Positions 45,623 to 53,407 of a stretch of DNA of 53,407 nucleotides are shown in pieces (the stretch's first letter is position 1; every line of letters begins with the position of its first letter). The notes under the pieces are model-generated. The model searched no databases. It worked only from the letters and a program-made list of their open reading frames with translations, and had not been told where the DNA came from. The DNA is from Nevskia sp. (GTDB lineage Bacteria > Pseudomonadota > Gammaproteobacteria > Nevskiales > Nevskiaceae): contig JAQGNU010000024.1 in the NCBI GenBank assembly GCA_028291645.1, positions 1 to 53,407 on the forward strand. Reading direction: 5' to 3'. A program made the position numbers and the translations under genes.

Positions 45623-46414
45623 CTAATCGTGCGCCGCGCGGATGCTGCACATCTGCAGGCGGAACGGAATCGCAGCGACCGCCTGCACATTGCGCACATT
45701 GACGTTGCCCAGCGACATGAAACGGATCGAGATGCGGTGCTTGCCGGCGCTGACTTCCGGATACACATCCGCGGCGCTGGGAATCAGCACGCGGATCAGC
45801 GGATAGGACGTCTGCGGCGTGTGCAGAAACACGCCACCCGCGGCGACCTGGTCGCTGGGCTGGGTGCTGTTGCGCATCAGGTGCAGATACAGCCGGATCG
45901 CAGTCTCGAACGGCTGCAGCTGCATCGACCAGATGGCGATATCGGCGGCGACCTCCGCCGGCGGCCGCGACAGCCAGCGATGGTAGGCCGGCAGATCGAA
46001 CGCGCAAGTGCCGCCGGGAATCGCACTGCGGTTGAGCACCGCGAACAGGAATTCGTTTTCGCGCAGCAGCTGCGAAGGATGCGCGCTGCCGAGTTTCTGC
46101 AAGGCGCTGCCGGCGTTGCGCAGATCGGCCAGCACGCGGTCGAGCTGCACGTGATCCACCTGCGGCCGGCTGCGCAGCCGCGTGAAGATCGCGATCTGCT
46201 CGGCGAAATCCTTCATCAGATCGGTACGCAGGTCGGCGCGGCCGATCACCGAGAGGATATCGAGAAACGTCTTCATCGCCGCGCGGGCGCCGGCGACGCT
46301 GGCGTCGGCGCGGAAATGCGCGTATTCGTCGAACAGGAATTCCAGGCGTAGGAAGGCGCGCACCCGCTCGGTCAACGGCTGCTCGAACACGACCCACTCG
46401 GTGCTACGTTCCAT
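45623..46414 (-). CDS. zapD: Z-ring associated protein ZapD
   Basis: ZapD (YacF) binds the C-terminal peptide of FtsZ and bundles its filaments. The 263-aa product has FEQPLTERVRAFLRLEFLFDEY at the start, FLDILSVIGRADLRTDLMKD, LLRENEFLFAVLNRSAIPGGTCAFDLPAYHRWL, and a beta-rich C-terminal domain ending ISIRFMSLGNVNVRNVQAV. Motifs and length (E. coli 247) fit well. Lies between coaE (82 bp upstream) and yacG. Confidence 0.95.
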   Translation of the reverse strand: MERSTEWVVFEQPLTERVRAFLRLEFLFDEYAHFRADASVAGARAAMKTFLDILSVIGRADLRTDLMKDFAEQIAIFTRLRSRPQVDHVQLDRVLADLRNAGSALQKLGSAHPSQLLRENEFLFAVLNRSAIPGGTCAFDLPAYHRWLSRPPAEVAADIAIWSMQLQPFETAIRLYLHLMRNSTQPSDQVAAGGVFLHTPQTSYPLIRVLIPSAADVYPEVSAGKHRISIRFMSLGNVNVRNVQAVAAIPFRLQMCSIRAAHD

Positions 46415-46496
46415 CGTTTCCCTGTGTCATCGAAGCGCCGCATTGTGGCGCGCGAGCACGCATGGGGCAACGTCTTCGTACCAAAGATGTCGATTT

Positions 46497-47111
46497 TCAG
46501 CGGCTGCGGTTTGCCGCGAGCGTCTGGTAAAACCGATGCAGCCGGGCAATCGCCGGCGTCAGCGGACGCTGCGTATCGCTGTTGTCGAGTACGTCGTGTG
46601 CGCGCGCAAGGCGCGACTGCCGCGAGGCCTGCGCGGCGATCATCTGCAGCGCCAGCGGCTCGGCGACGCCGTCGCGCAACACCAAACGTGCGAGCTGCAC
46701 CGCTTCCGGCGCATCGACCAGCAGCACGCGATCGACCAATGCGTCCATGCCCGATTCCAGCAGGATGGCGGCGCTGAGGATGCAATACGGCGCGGTTTGC
46801 GCGGAAGCCCAAGCGCGAATGCGCGCGCGGATCAGCGGATGCGTGATCGCTTCGAGCCGCTTCAGCGCGGACTTGTCGGCGAACACGCGTTCGCGCATGC
46901 GCCGGCGGTCGAGCACACCTTCGGCGGTGAGCGCGTCGGCGCCGAACTCGCGCGCGATCTCTGCCAGTGCCGGTGAGGGCGGGGCGACCACTTCGCGGCC
47001 GACGTCGTCGGCCTCCAGCAACGGCACGCCAAGGCGCTGGAATTCGCCGCCGACGAAACTCTTGCCGCTGGCAACGCCGCCGGTGAGACCGATGGTGAGC
47101 GGGCGCGGCAT
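46497..47111 (-). CDS. coaE: Dephospho-CoA kinase CoaE
   Basis: CoaE phosphorylates the 3'-hydroxyl of dephospho-CoA, the last step of coenzyme A synthesis. The 204-aa protein has the P-loop GLTGGVASGKS (8-18), LEADDVGREVVAP, FADKSALKRLEAITHPLIRARI and VLLVDAPEAVQLARLVLRDG. The open frame runs far upstream into pilD, but ATG 47111 is the natural start. It follows pilD by 5 bp, an arrangement typical of type IV pilus loci. Confidence 0.96.
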   Translation of the reverse strand: MPRPLTIGLTGGVASGKSFVGGEFQRLGVPLLEADDVGREVVAPPSPALAEIAREFGADALTAEGVLDRRRMRERVFADKSALKRLEAITHPLIRARIRAWASAQTAPYCILSAAILLESGMDALVDRVLLVDAPEAVQLARLVLRDGVAEPLALQMIAAQASRQSRLARAHDVLDNSDTQRPLTPAIARLHRFYQTLAANRSR

Positions 47112-47116
47112 CGGCT

Positions 47117-47977
47117 TTAGTGCGGCAGGATCAGCCGTCCGAGCGCCTGACCCCAGATCAGCGTGATCCAGCCGGCGCCGGCGAGATAGGGGCCGAATGC
47201 GATGGCGCTGCTGCGTTCGCGGCCGCGGAACACGATCAGCGCGATGCCGACCACGGCGCCGACCAGCGACGACAGCAGAATGATCAGCGGCAGCGAGAAA
47301 GCGCCGAACCAGGCGCCGAGCGCGGCCAGCAGCTTGAAGTCGCCATAGCCCATGCCTTCCTTGCCGGTGAGCAGACGGAAGGCATGATAGATGCTCCACA
47401 GGCTCAAGTAGCCGAACGCGGCACCGGCGATGCTGGCGTGCGCGCCGACGAACACTTCGAACACGCTCATGCCGAGACCGATCCACATCAGCGGTAGCGT
47501 GATGTCGTCCGGCAGCAGGTGCTCGCGCAGATCGATCACGGTCAGCACTACCAGCGCCCAGGTCAGCACCAGTGCCGCCGCCAGTTGCGGCGACCAGCCG
47601 AAGCGCCAGGCGCAGATCGCCGACATGACGCCGCAGGCCAGTTCCACCAAGGGATACTGCGGTGAGATCGCCGCCGAGCAGTAGGCACAGCGGCCGCGCA
47701 GCCACAACCAACTCACCACCGGCACGTTGTGCCAGGCGCGGATGCGGCCGCCGCAGCTGGCGCAGGTCGATGGCGGCGACACCAACGAATAGGTCTTCGC
47801 GTCCGCATCTTCCGGCAGATCCAACATGCTGCGGCTGTCGCGTTTCCAGGCCGCTTCCATCATCCGCGGCAGGCGCAAGCTGACGACATTGAGGAAGCTG
47901 CCGACCAGCAGGCCGAGCACGGCGACGCTGGCGATCAGCAACGTCGGGCTCGACGCCAGTGCGTCCGTAATCGTCAT
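47117..47977 (-). CDS. pilD: Type IV prepilin peptidase / N-methyltransferase PilD
   Basis: PilD cuts the leader of prepilins in the inner membrane and methylates the new N-terminus. The 286-aa protein has GSFLNVVSLRLPRMM, the two zinc CxxC pairs (Cys72/Cys75 and Cys97/Cys100), VIDLREHLLPD with catalytic Asp149, and GMGYGDFKLL with Asp213 (the GxGD site). It has about eight helices. It sits 12 bp after pilC and before coaE. Confidence 0.97.
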   Translation of the reverse strand: MTITDALASSPTLLIASVAVLGLLVGSFLNVVSLRLPRMMEAAWKRDSRSMLDLPEDADAKTYSLVSPPSTCASCGGRIRAWHNVPVVSWLWLRGRCAYCSAAISPQYPLVELACGVMSAICAWRFGWSPQLAAALVLTWALVVLTVIDLREHLLPDDITLPLMWIGLGMSVFEVFVGAHASIAGAAFGYLSLWSIYHAFRLLTGKEGMGYGDFKLLAALGAWFGAFSLPLIILLSSLVGAVVGIALIVFRGRERSSAIAFGPYLAGAGWITLIWGQALGRLILPH

Positions 47978-47989
47978 GGCGAACAGGCC

Positions 47990-49207
47990 TTAGATCGCCT
48001 GGCCGAGCTTGAAGATCGGCAGGTACATCGCGACGACGAGGCCGCCGACCAGTACGCCCAGCACTACCATGATCATCGGTTCGAGCAGCGCGGTGAGATT
48101 GTCGACCAGCGCATCGACTTCTTCCTCATAGAATTCGGCGACCTTGGCGCACATGTGGTCGAGCGAGCCGGATTCCTCGCCGATCGCGACCATCTGCACC
48201 GCCATTGCCGGGAACAGGCCGGTCTGCTGCATCGTCAGCTGCAACTGCGTTCCGGTGGCGACCTGGTCGCGCATCGTCATGATCGCTTCGGTGAAGATGA
48301 TGTTGCCGGCGGCGCGCGCCACCGAATCCATCGCTTCCACCAGCGGCACGCCGGCGGCAAACATGGTCGACAAGGTGCGGGCGAAGCGGGCGACGGCGGA
48401 CTTGTAGACGATATCGCCGACCACCGGCAGCTTCAGCATCACGCGATCGATGAAGCGCCGGAATCGCGGCGAACGGATGTGCGCCTCGCGGAACGCGAAG
48501 AACGCGCCGACCGCGAAGCCGAGAATCATCCACCAATCCGCCTGCACGAATTCGGACAGCGAAATCACCATCTTGGTGAACGCCGGCAGATCGGCGCCGA
48601 AGCCGACGAACAGCGCCTTGAACTGCGGAATCACGAAGTACAACAGAATGCCGGTGACGATGAAGGCGACCACCAGCACCGCGGTCGGGTAGGTCAGCGC
48701 TTTCTTGACTTTCTTCTTCAGCGACTCGGTCTTTTCCTTGTAAGTGGCGATCTTGTCGAGCAGGGTTTCGAGCGCACCCGAGCGTTCGCCGGCGTCGACC
48801 AGATTGACGAACAGATCGTCGAAGTAGCGCGGGAACTTGGCCAGGCTTTCGGCCAGCGAAGAACCGCCTTCGATGCTGCTCTTGATCGCCAGGACCATCT
48901 CGCCCATGCTCGGATTGGCGTGGCCGCGGCCGACGATTTCGAGCGACTGCACCAGCGGTACGCCGGCCGACATCATCGTCGCCAGCTGGCGGCTGAAGAT
49001 GGCGATGTCCTGCCCCTTGATCGCCTTCTTGCGCTTGCCGAACAGCGACGACTGCTTGCTTACGCGGATCGGGTTGATGCCCTGCTTGCGCAGCTGAATC
49101 TTGATGAAGTGCTCGCTCGGGCCGTCACTCTTGCCCTTGATCCGCGAGCCCTTGCGGTCAACGCCTTCCCAGTTGAATGTGTATTCCTTGACTACCGCGA
49201 TGGCCAT
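47990..49207 (-). CDS. pilC: Type IV pilus inner-membrane platform protein PilC
   Basis: PilC is the platform protein on which the PilB and PilT motors act. The 405-aa product has an N-terminal cytoplasmic segment (FNWEGVDRKGSRIKGKSDGP), two T2SSF domains (SRQLATMMSAGVPLVQSLEI...; ARTLSTMFAAGVPLVEAMDS...) and three long helices (YPTAVLVVAFIVTGILLYFV; WMILGFAVGAFFAF; LLEPMIMVVLGVLVGGLVVAMYL). 208 bp with a repeat element separate it from pilB. Confidence 0.97.
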   Translation of the reverse strand: MAIAVVKEYTFNWEGVDRKGSRIKGKSDGPSEHFIKIQLRKQGINPIRVSKQSSLFGKRKKAIKGQDIAIFSRQLATMMSAGVPLVQSLEIVGRGHANPSMGEMVLAIKSSIEGGSSLAESLAKFPRYFDDLFVNLVDAGERSGALETLLDKIATYKEKTESLKKKVKKALTYPTAVLVVAFIVTGILLYFVIPQFKALFVGFGADLPAFTKMVISLSEFVQADWWMILGFAVGAFFAFREAHIRSPRFRRFIDRVMLKLPVVGDIVYKSAVARFARTLSTMFAAGVPLVEAMDSVARAAGNIIFTEAIMTMRDQVATGTQLQLTMQQTGLFPAMAVQMVAIGEESGSLDHMCAKVAEFYEEEVDALVDNLTALLEPMIMVVLGVLVGGLVVAMYLPIFKLGQAI

Positions 49208-49286
49208 GCCGACTCCCCGGTTCAGCGGCGCTCAGGATAACTTAGAAGTCCCGGCGTCCGCAGTGTTTGCGAAGGGCGGCGTGATT

Positions 49287-49384
49287 CCCCTCTCCCACCG
49301 GGAGAGGGGAAGGGGAGAGGGGCGCCACTTGAAAGTGCGCCCCTCATCCGGCGCTGCGCGCCACCTTCTCCCAACAGGAGAAGG
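49287..49384. repeat. Double-hairpin dispersed repeat, copy 2 (inverted)
   Basis: In reverse order to copy 1: CCCCTCTCCC/GGGAGAGGGG (49287-49309), a middle stem around CACTT/AAGTG (about 49326-49337), CCCTCATCC (the inverse of the GGATGAGGG end), and CCTTCTCC/GGAGAAGG (49364-49384). It lies between pilB and pilC, where it may shape the mRNA or cause partial termination. Confidence 0.75.
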
Positions 49385-49415
49385 AAGCATCGCTCGCAGC
49401 ACCCATGAAGCTGCT

Positions 49416-51146
49416 TTAATCGACCGTCACCCGGTTCGCTTCGGTCAAATCCATAACGCCTTCGCAGACTTTCTTCAGCGCCGATTGCCGCAGATCGAAT
49501 ACGCCTTCCTGACGCGCCTGGTCGGCGATGTCGATGGCATTGCCGTTCTCCATGATGATGCGCGAGATCGCATCGGTGACCGGCATCACCTGGTAAATGC
49601 CGGTGCGGCCCTTGTAGCCATCGTTGCACTGATCGCAGCCGACCGCCTTATACAGCGTGAAGCCGGGCGCATCGATCTGCTCTTGCGTGAAGCCCTCGCG
49701 GAGCAGCTCCTCGCGCGGCACGTTGTCCGGCTTCTTGCACAGCTTGCACAGCTTGCGAGCCAGACGCTGGGCGATGATCAGCGACACGGTGGAGGCGACG
49801 TTGTAGGCCGGCACGCCCATGTTCAGCAGTCGCGTGAGTGTGGCCGGCGCATCATTGGTATGCAGCGTGGACAGCACCAAGTGGCCGGTCTGCGCCGCCT
49901 TGATCGCGATCTCGGCGGTTTCCAGATCGCGAATTTCGCCGACCATGATGACGTCCGGATCCTGCCGCAAAAAGGCTTTCAGTGCCGCCGCGAACGTCAG
50001 CCCCTGCTTGACGTTGACGTTGACCTGGTTGATCCCCGGCAGGTTGATTTCGCAAGGGTCTTCCGCGGTCGAGATATTCGCATCCTCGGTGTTGAGGATG
50101 TTGAGCCCGGTATACAGCGAAACGGTCTTGCCCGAGCCGGTCGGACCCGTCACCAGAATCATGCCCTGCGGCTTCGCCAGCGCTTTCAGGTACAGATCCT
50201 TCTGCGCCGGCTCGTAGCCGAGCGCTTCGATACCGAGCATCGCGCTCGACGCATCGAGAATACGCATCACGATCTTCTCGCCCCACAGCGTCGGACAGGT
50301 GCTGACGCGGAAATCGATCGACTTGTTGGCGGATAGCTTGAGCTTGATGCGCCCGTCCTGCGGCACGCGCCGCTCGGCCAGATCGAGCCGCGACATCACC
50401 TTCAGACGCGCCGCCAGACGCCCGCCCATCTGCACCGGCGGATTGGCCATCTCCTTCAGCTCGCCATCGACGCGGTAACGCACGCGGTACTTCTTTTCGT
50501 AGGGCTCGAAGTGGATGTCGGAAGCGCCGCGATTGATCGCATCCATCAACACTTTGTTGACGTAGCGGATGATCGGCGCGTCTTCCTCGTCCGAAGTCTT
50601 CTCGTCGGCCTTCTTCTCATCGTCGCCACCTTCGATCTCGAGATTTTCCAGATCGACATCGCCACCGCTGAAGCTGGCCGACTGCAGTGCGGATGCCGCC
50701 GCCTCGATCGCCTTGCTAAGCTTGTCGTCCTCGACGACGATGCCTTCGATGCTCAAGCCCGTCGCGAACTTGAACTCGTCCAGCGCCTGCAGATTGGTCG
50801 GGTCGGAAATCGCAACGAACAACTTCCGCTCGCGCCGGAACAGCGGCAGCGCATGATGCGTGCGGATCAGTTTCTCGCTGACCTCTTTGATCGCGATCAG
50901 ATTCGGTTCCAGCGCCGACAGATCGAAAATCGGCGAACCGAACTCAGTGCCGGCGATCTGCGCCAGGCGGACTGCGGGTATCAGCTTGCCTTCGACGACG
51001 AGGCTGACAAATGGAGTACGGTTCTTCTGCGACTTCTCCTGCAGGCTGCGTGCCTGCTCCTCGGTCAGCAAGCCATCGGCAACCAGCCGGCGCGGCAGCC
51101 CGCCGAGGAAGGTGCCGGTTGTCGCAGCCTGAGGATTGAATGCCAT
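49416..51146 (-). CDS. pilB: Type IV pilus assembly ATPase PilB
   Basis: PilB is the hexameric ATPase that powers pilus extension. The 576-aa protein has an N-terminal MshEN domain (LPRRLVADGLLTEEQARSLQ), Walker A GPTGSGKT (334-341), Asp box DIHFEPYEKKYRVRYRVDG, Walker B RQDPDVIMVGEIRD, His box QTGHLVLSTLHTNDA and the C-terminal Cys-rich zinc site (CKLCKKP, GCDQCNDGYKGRTGIY). All are intact. It starts the minus-strand block pilB-pilC-pilD-coaE-zapD-yacG. Confidence 0.97.
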   Translation of the reverse strand: MAFNPQAATTGTFLGGLPRRLVADGLLTEEQARSLQEKSQKNRTPFVSLVVEGKLIPAVRLAQIAGTEFGSPIFDLSALEPNLIAIKEVSEKLIRTHHALPLFRRERKLFVAISDPTNLQALDEFKFATGLSIEGIVVEDDKLSKAIEAAASALQSASFSGGDVDLENLEIEGGDDEKKADEKTSDEEDAPIIRYVNKVLMDAINRGASDIHFEPYEKKYRVRYRVDGELKEMANPPVQMGGRLAARLKVMSRLDLAERRVPQDGRIKLKLSANKSIDFRVSTCPTLWGEKIVMRILDASSAMLGIEALGYEPAQKDLYLKALAKPQGMILVTGPTGSGKTVSLYTGLNILNTEDANISTAEDPCEINLPGINQVNVNVKQGLTFAAALKAFLRQDPDVIMVGEIRDLETAEIAIKAAQTGHLVLSTLHTNDAPATLTRLLNMGVPAYNVASTVSLIIAQRLARKLCKLCKKPDNVPREELLREGFTQEQIDAPGFTLYKAVGCDQCNDGYKGRTGIYQVMPVTDAISRIIMENGNAIDIADQARQEGVFDLRQSALKKVCEGVMDLTEANRVTVD

Positions 51147-51251
51147 CCGCTAGCGTAGCCTCATAGGCGGCGTTTCGCCTAGAGTGGCCCACGCGGTATT
51201 GAGGTTCGGGCCACCTGGGCACGGCCTTTGGCCTTAGCCCACCCTTGGCGA

Positions 51252-53147
51252 CTAGTGGCCGATTATTGGCGAGAGCTCAGTCTGCGGTGCGTCGGTATAT
51301 TGATCGGCAAGCCCCTGCCAAAAGGCCACTTCTTCCGCGCTTGCAAGCGGAGTGCATAGTTTCAGGCCTGCAGATGCCCAGCGGAATATCTCGTGCTTCA
51401 GCAGAAGAGGTGTCCCGGCCAGCCAGGGCGTGCTTTGCCGCGCTGCCGCACACGCCGTTTCTGGCTGACCAGAATGCTCGAGTTCCTCGATCAGCATATT
51501 CCGGACGAATAGATTGGCCGGACGATATGAAAGCGCAATCGTCAGAAACTGCGCCGGACTCGTGCCGCCGGTTATTGTCGGATCCATGCGTGAAATCTCT
51601 GCCAGGCGCAGCCAGGCGCCTATTTCAAAGCGATCGTGATCGAGCCACGATTGGATCACGTCATGGGCATTCATCAAATCGGCATGTCGGACGACTGGAT
51701 CAGACTCTGTCCGCGCAGCTTCCAGAAGATGTGCCGAGAGAAAAACTTTCGGGTAGGGATTCGATGGCGACAATGCCGCGAGGCGCTCGACCCTCGCCAT
51801 AGTATCGTTTGGGAAATATCGGCTGACCGGCGCAGGGGTCTCCTCGGTAAGCCAGCGAATTGCGCCGTCGCGTGCCATAAAACCCACCAAGGCCAATGCC
51901 ACCAGGCCAGCGCTAAGCATCACCGGCTTCGACAAGAAACGGTTGCTTGCCTCGCGCGACGGCGTAGATTCATTGCCCTGGATTTCGACGATGCGTGCGA
52001 GATATAGCCCTGCAATGACCATCAAGATCGGTGTCTTGTAAATAAAATTGACGGTCGCGTGAATAGATAAGGCCAGGCAGGCGCCGGCGAGACCAATCGC
52101 CTCTGCCCGCGCTCCCGACATCAGAAGTGGCAGGCGCGCAGAGCGTCGCATGGAGGCAATTGCCAATCCGGGCCCCACTAACAGCAATGCAAGAAGAAGC
52201 GCAGGTCCACCTTCCAACAGATATTGCACGTAATCATTGTGAGCCTGATCGCCGCTGCTGAAGATTTCGCGCGGATCGCGATACTGCGCATACAAGAGCT
52301 TGTACGTATAAAGCCCTGTGCCCGAGAAGGGCGCTTCGGCCCAATAGGCATGAAGTGCGGATTTCCACATCCATAACCGGGCCATGACCGACGGCGCCTG
52401 CTCCGTGCCGTAGTCGCGATGTGCACCCGGTGCGCACGTAATCGCGATATAAGCCAGCGCCAGCGCTCCCGCGACCGCGCACGCGCGTAATTTCCATCCC
52501 GATACGCCACGCAGACAAAACACAATAGCGAGCAGGGAGAGAACGAGCGAGAGGTAAGCGCCTTTGGAGTTCGCGGTCGCCAGGCCAATCGCGAGAACTG
52601 TCAAAAGAGCCCAATGGCGCTGCCGTGCTTGCCCGGAAATACAGATAGCAGCCAGTGGAATCGCTGCAAGATTGAATAGAGCTGCCAGCGTGTTGACATC
52701 GGTGTAGGGGCCTAACGCGCGATGGCCCATCATCACCGCTTCGTGGATGCCGAAGATTGAAAGCGCCGCGGCCACCAGCCAAATCCAGTTGAGATTCAGC
52801 CGGAATAGTGGGGAACGAAATCGGCGGGTAGCGAGATACGCCAGGAAAGTCAGCGGCAACAAGCTGCATAGGGCGGCGCCAATTTCCGAGAAGTAAGGGA
52901 CTTGGCTGAGAAAAGGGTTGATCGCAATTGCCGCCAGATAAAGCAGCATTGCGACGATGGTAAACGTTTCGTGCCTGGAGTTATCCGCCTGCGTTTTGCG
53001 AAACGGTGCAAGCAGAAGGATTGCTAGAATGAGGTTAATAGCCAGGATCGATGTGTAGTCCCTCCAGCCGTTCAAATTCTGGACTGGAAGCGCAAGGCCT
53101 AGCGGCAGAACCCAGACCAGACCACGCACGACATCCGCAGCTTTCAC
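51252..53147 (-). CDS. O-antigen-ligase-like membrane protein, probable pilin glycosyltransferase
   Basis: A 631-aa membrane protein with about 12 helices in its first 430 residues and the Wzy_C/PglL/O-antigen-ligase motif SSGDQAHNDYVQYLLEGG, including the conserved His (about residue 303) in the large periplasmic loop. This family joins lipid-linked sugars to LPS, to polymers, or to proteins such as pilins (PglL, PilO, TfpW). About 200 C-terminal residues look soluble and helical (RHADLMNAHDVIQSW; RFEIGAWLRLAEISRM), TPR-like. Location between pilA and pilB suggests pilin glycosylation. I use GTG 53147 with AGGA upstream; TTG 53165 is an alternative. GC content is lower than in the neighbours. 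Confidence 0.85.
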   Translation of the reverse strand: MKAADVVRGLVWVLPLGLALPVQNLNGWRDYTSILAINLILAILLLAPFRKTQADNSRHETFTIVAMLLYLAAIAINPFLSQVPYFSEIGAALCSLLPLTFLAYLATRRFRSPLFRLNLNWIWLVAAALSIFGIHEAVMMGHRALGPYTDVNTLAALFNLAAIPLAAICISGQARQRHWALLTVLAIGLATANSKGAYLSLVLSLLAIVFCLRGVSGWKLRACAVAGALALAYIAITCAPGAHRDYGTEQAPSVMARLWMWKSALHAYWAEAPFSGTGLYTYKLLYAQYRDPREIFSSGDQAHNDYVQYLLEGGPALLLALLLVGPGLAIASMRRSARLPLLMSGARAEAIGLAGACLALSIHATVNFIYKTPILMVIAGLYLARIVEIQGNESTPSREASNRFLSKPVMLSAGLVALALVGFMARDGAIRWLTEETPAPVSRYFPNDTMARVERLAALSPSNPYPKVFLSAHLLEAARTESDPVVRHADLMNAHDVIQSWLDHDRFEIGAWLRLAEISRMDPTITGGTSPAQFLTIALSYRPANLFVRNMLIEELEHSGQPETACAAARQSTPWLAGTPLLLKHEIFRWASAGLKLCTPLASAEEVAFWQGLADQYTDAPQTELSPIIGH

Positions 53148-53158
53148 TTTCAACTTCC

Positions 53159-53187
53159 TAAACAAAGACGCCGCCCGGAGGCGGCGT
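53159..53187 (-). terminator. Intrinsic terminator after pilA (minus strand)
   Basis: ACGCCGCC (53168-53175) and GGCGGCGT (53180-53187) form a perfect 8-bp stem with a 4-nt loop. Read on the minus strand, the stem is followed by CTTTGTTT. It would end pilA transcription just before the ligase gene. Confidence 0.65.
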
Positions 53188-53198
53188 TGAATCGTAAG

Positions 53199-53253
53199 GT
53201 GGGTCGTGACCCACTATGCGAAGTCACGTGGGGCGGGTTGCACCCGCCCCACG
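53199..53253. repeat. Two perfect hairpins downstream of pilA
   Basis: GTGGGTC/GACCCAC (53199-53214, loop GT) and CGTGGGGCGGGT/ACCCGCCCCACG (53227-53253, loop TGC) stand side by side between the pilin stop and the terminator. They resemble REP-like palindromes and may protect the pilin mRNA 3' end. Confidence 0.6.
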
Positions 53254-53270
53254 CTGGCTTGCTAAGCAGC

Positions 53271-53407
53271 TCAACCTCGGCAATTAGCGGGCAAGTACTT
53301 CGCTGGGATGGTACCTGCGCAGGTCCAAGTCACCGTGCCACCCGCGTTCAGGACAGGTGTTAGCGTTAGGGTACTGGTCGCGATCCCGGTTGGAAGCTGA
53401 GCGGATT
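53271..53407 (-). CDS. pilA: Type IV pilin (PilA-like), C-terminal part
   Basis: The last 45 codons of a pilin; the start lies beyond the right edge. The visible end includes GIATSTLTLTPVLNAGG, then GTVTWTCAGTIPAKYLPANC followed by RG and a stop. The two Cys residues (in TWTCAG and PANC) would form the disulfide of the D-region, and the beta-strand-rich stretch and KYLPANC ending are typical of major pilins of PilA type in this group. It is followed by hairpins and a terminator, then the ligase-like gene and pilBCD on the same strand. Confidence 0.88.
   Translation of the reverse strand, partial: SAQLPTGIATSTLTLTPVLNAGGTVTWTCAGTIPAKYLPANCRG

Noticed and set aside
44402-45702. Other open frames over the Nudix fusion gene extending into yacG
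   Set aside because: Cys/Arg/Ser-rich shadow frames; the Nudix box and barrel are in the frame from 44379 and YacG is on the minus strand.

Overview
The window is a GC-rich, gene-dense chromosomal segment from a gammaproteobacterium. It reads like a Xanthomonadales/Nevskiales-type genome rather than an enteric. The order kdsD-kdsC-lptC-lptA-lptB-rpoN, the order ABC transporter-ibaG-murA-hisG-hisD, a full dcw cluster with murB between murC and ddl, and the series lpxC / DUF721 / M23 peptidase / secA / argJ / Nudix fusion / yacG-zapD-coaE-pilDCB all point that way. MurE carries the DNPR motif of meso-diaminopimelate enzymes, as expected for a Gram-negative. The species cannot be named from the sequence alone. 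HisG is the short form, which is unlike enterics.

Layout. 1-4179 (minus): the N-terminus of RpoN at the left edge, then the lipopolysaccharide export genes lptBAC and the Kdo genes kdsC and kdsD. 4359-5797: a sirtuin, then a minus-strand AbrB-type antitoxin/Doc toxin pair with a palindromic operator. 5984-9390 (plus): an ABC-2 exporter, ibaG and murA. 9391-13142: an accessory stretch with a small AT-richer membrane-protein gene, a cluster of hairpin repeats, a small basic protein, and a minus-strand GST-eutB-eutC operon. 13292-18258: hisG-hisD, an MFS carboxylate-type transporter, and a minus-strand metallo-hydrolase/cobalamin-binding-protein pair. 18323-18950: a MITE-like inverted-repeat element and the RNase P RNA gene.

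19190-38505 (plus) is the complete dcw cluster: mraZ, rsmH, ftsL, ftsI, murE, murF, mraY, murD, ftsW, murG, murC, murB, ddl, ftsQ, ftsA, ftsZ, then lpxC. It has a recognisable promoter and MraZ boxes in front. Nearly every gene junction overlaps by 1-8 nt, so the proteins for lipid II synthesis, septal synthesis and the Z-ring are probably made by coupled translation.

38659-45332 holds a DciA-like gene, an M23 peptidase, secA, argJ and a Nudix-ThiE-like fusion. 45385-53407 (minus) holds yacG, zapD, coaE, the type IV pilus genes pilD, pilC and pilB, an O-antigen-ligase-like (candidate pilin glycosylating) membrane enzyme, and the C-terminus of a pilin at the right edge.

Most of the window is conserved core genome. 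I see no clearly unprecedented multigene system. The most interesting items are the sirtuin with a changed acyl-specificity residue, the Doc/AbrB module with its operator, the zero-gap hydrolase/cobalamin-binder pair near a compartment-less eutBC operon, the 18.3-kb MITE-like element, the two copies of a double-hairpin repeat (one splitting pilB from pilC), the long Pro/Ala/Lys tail on FtsQ, and the ligase with a large C-terminal extension next to the pilin gene.
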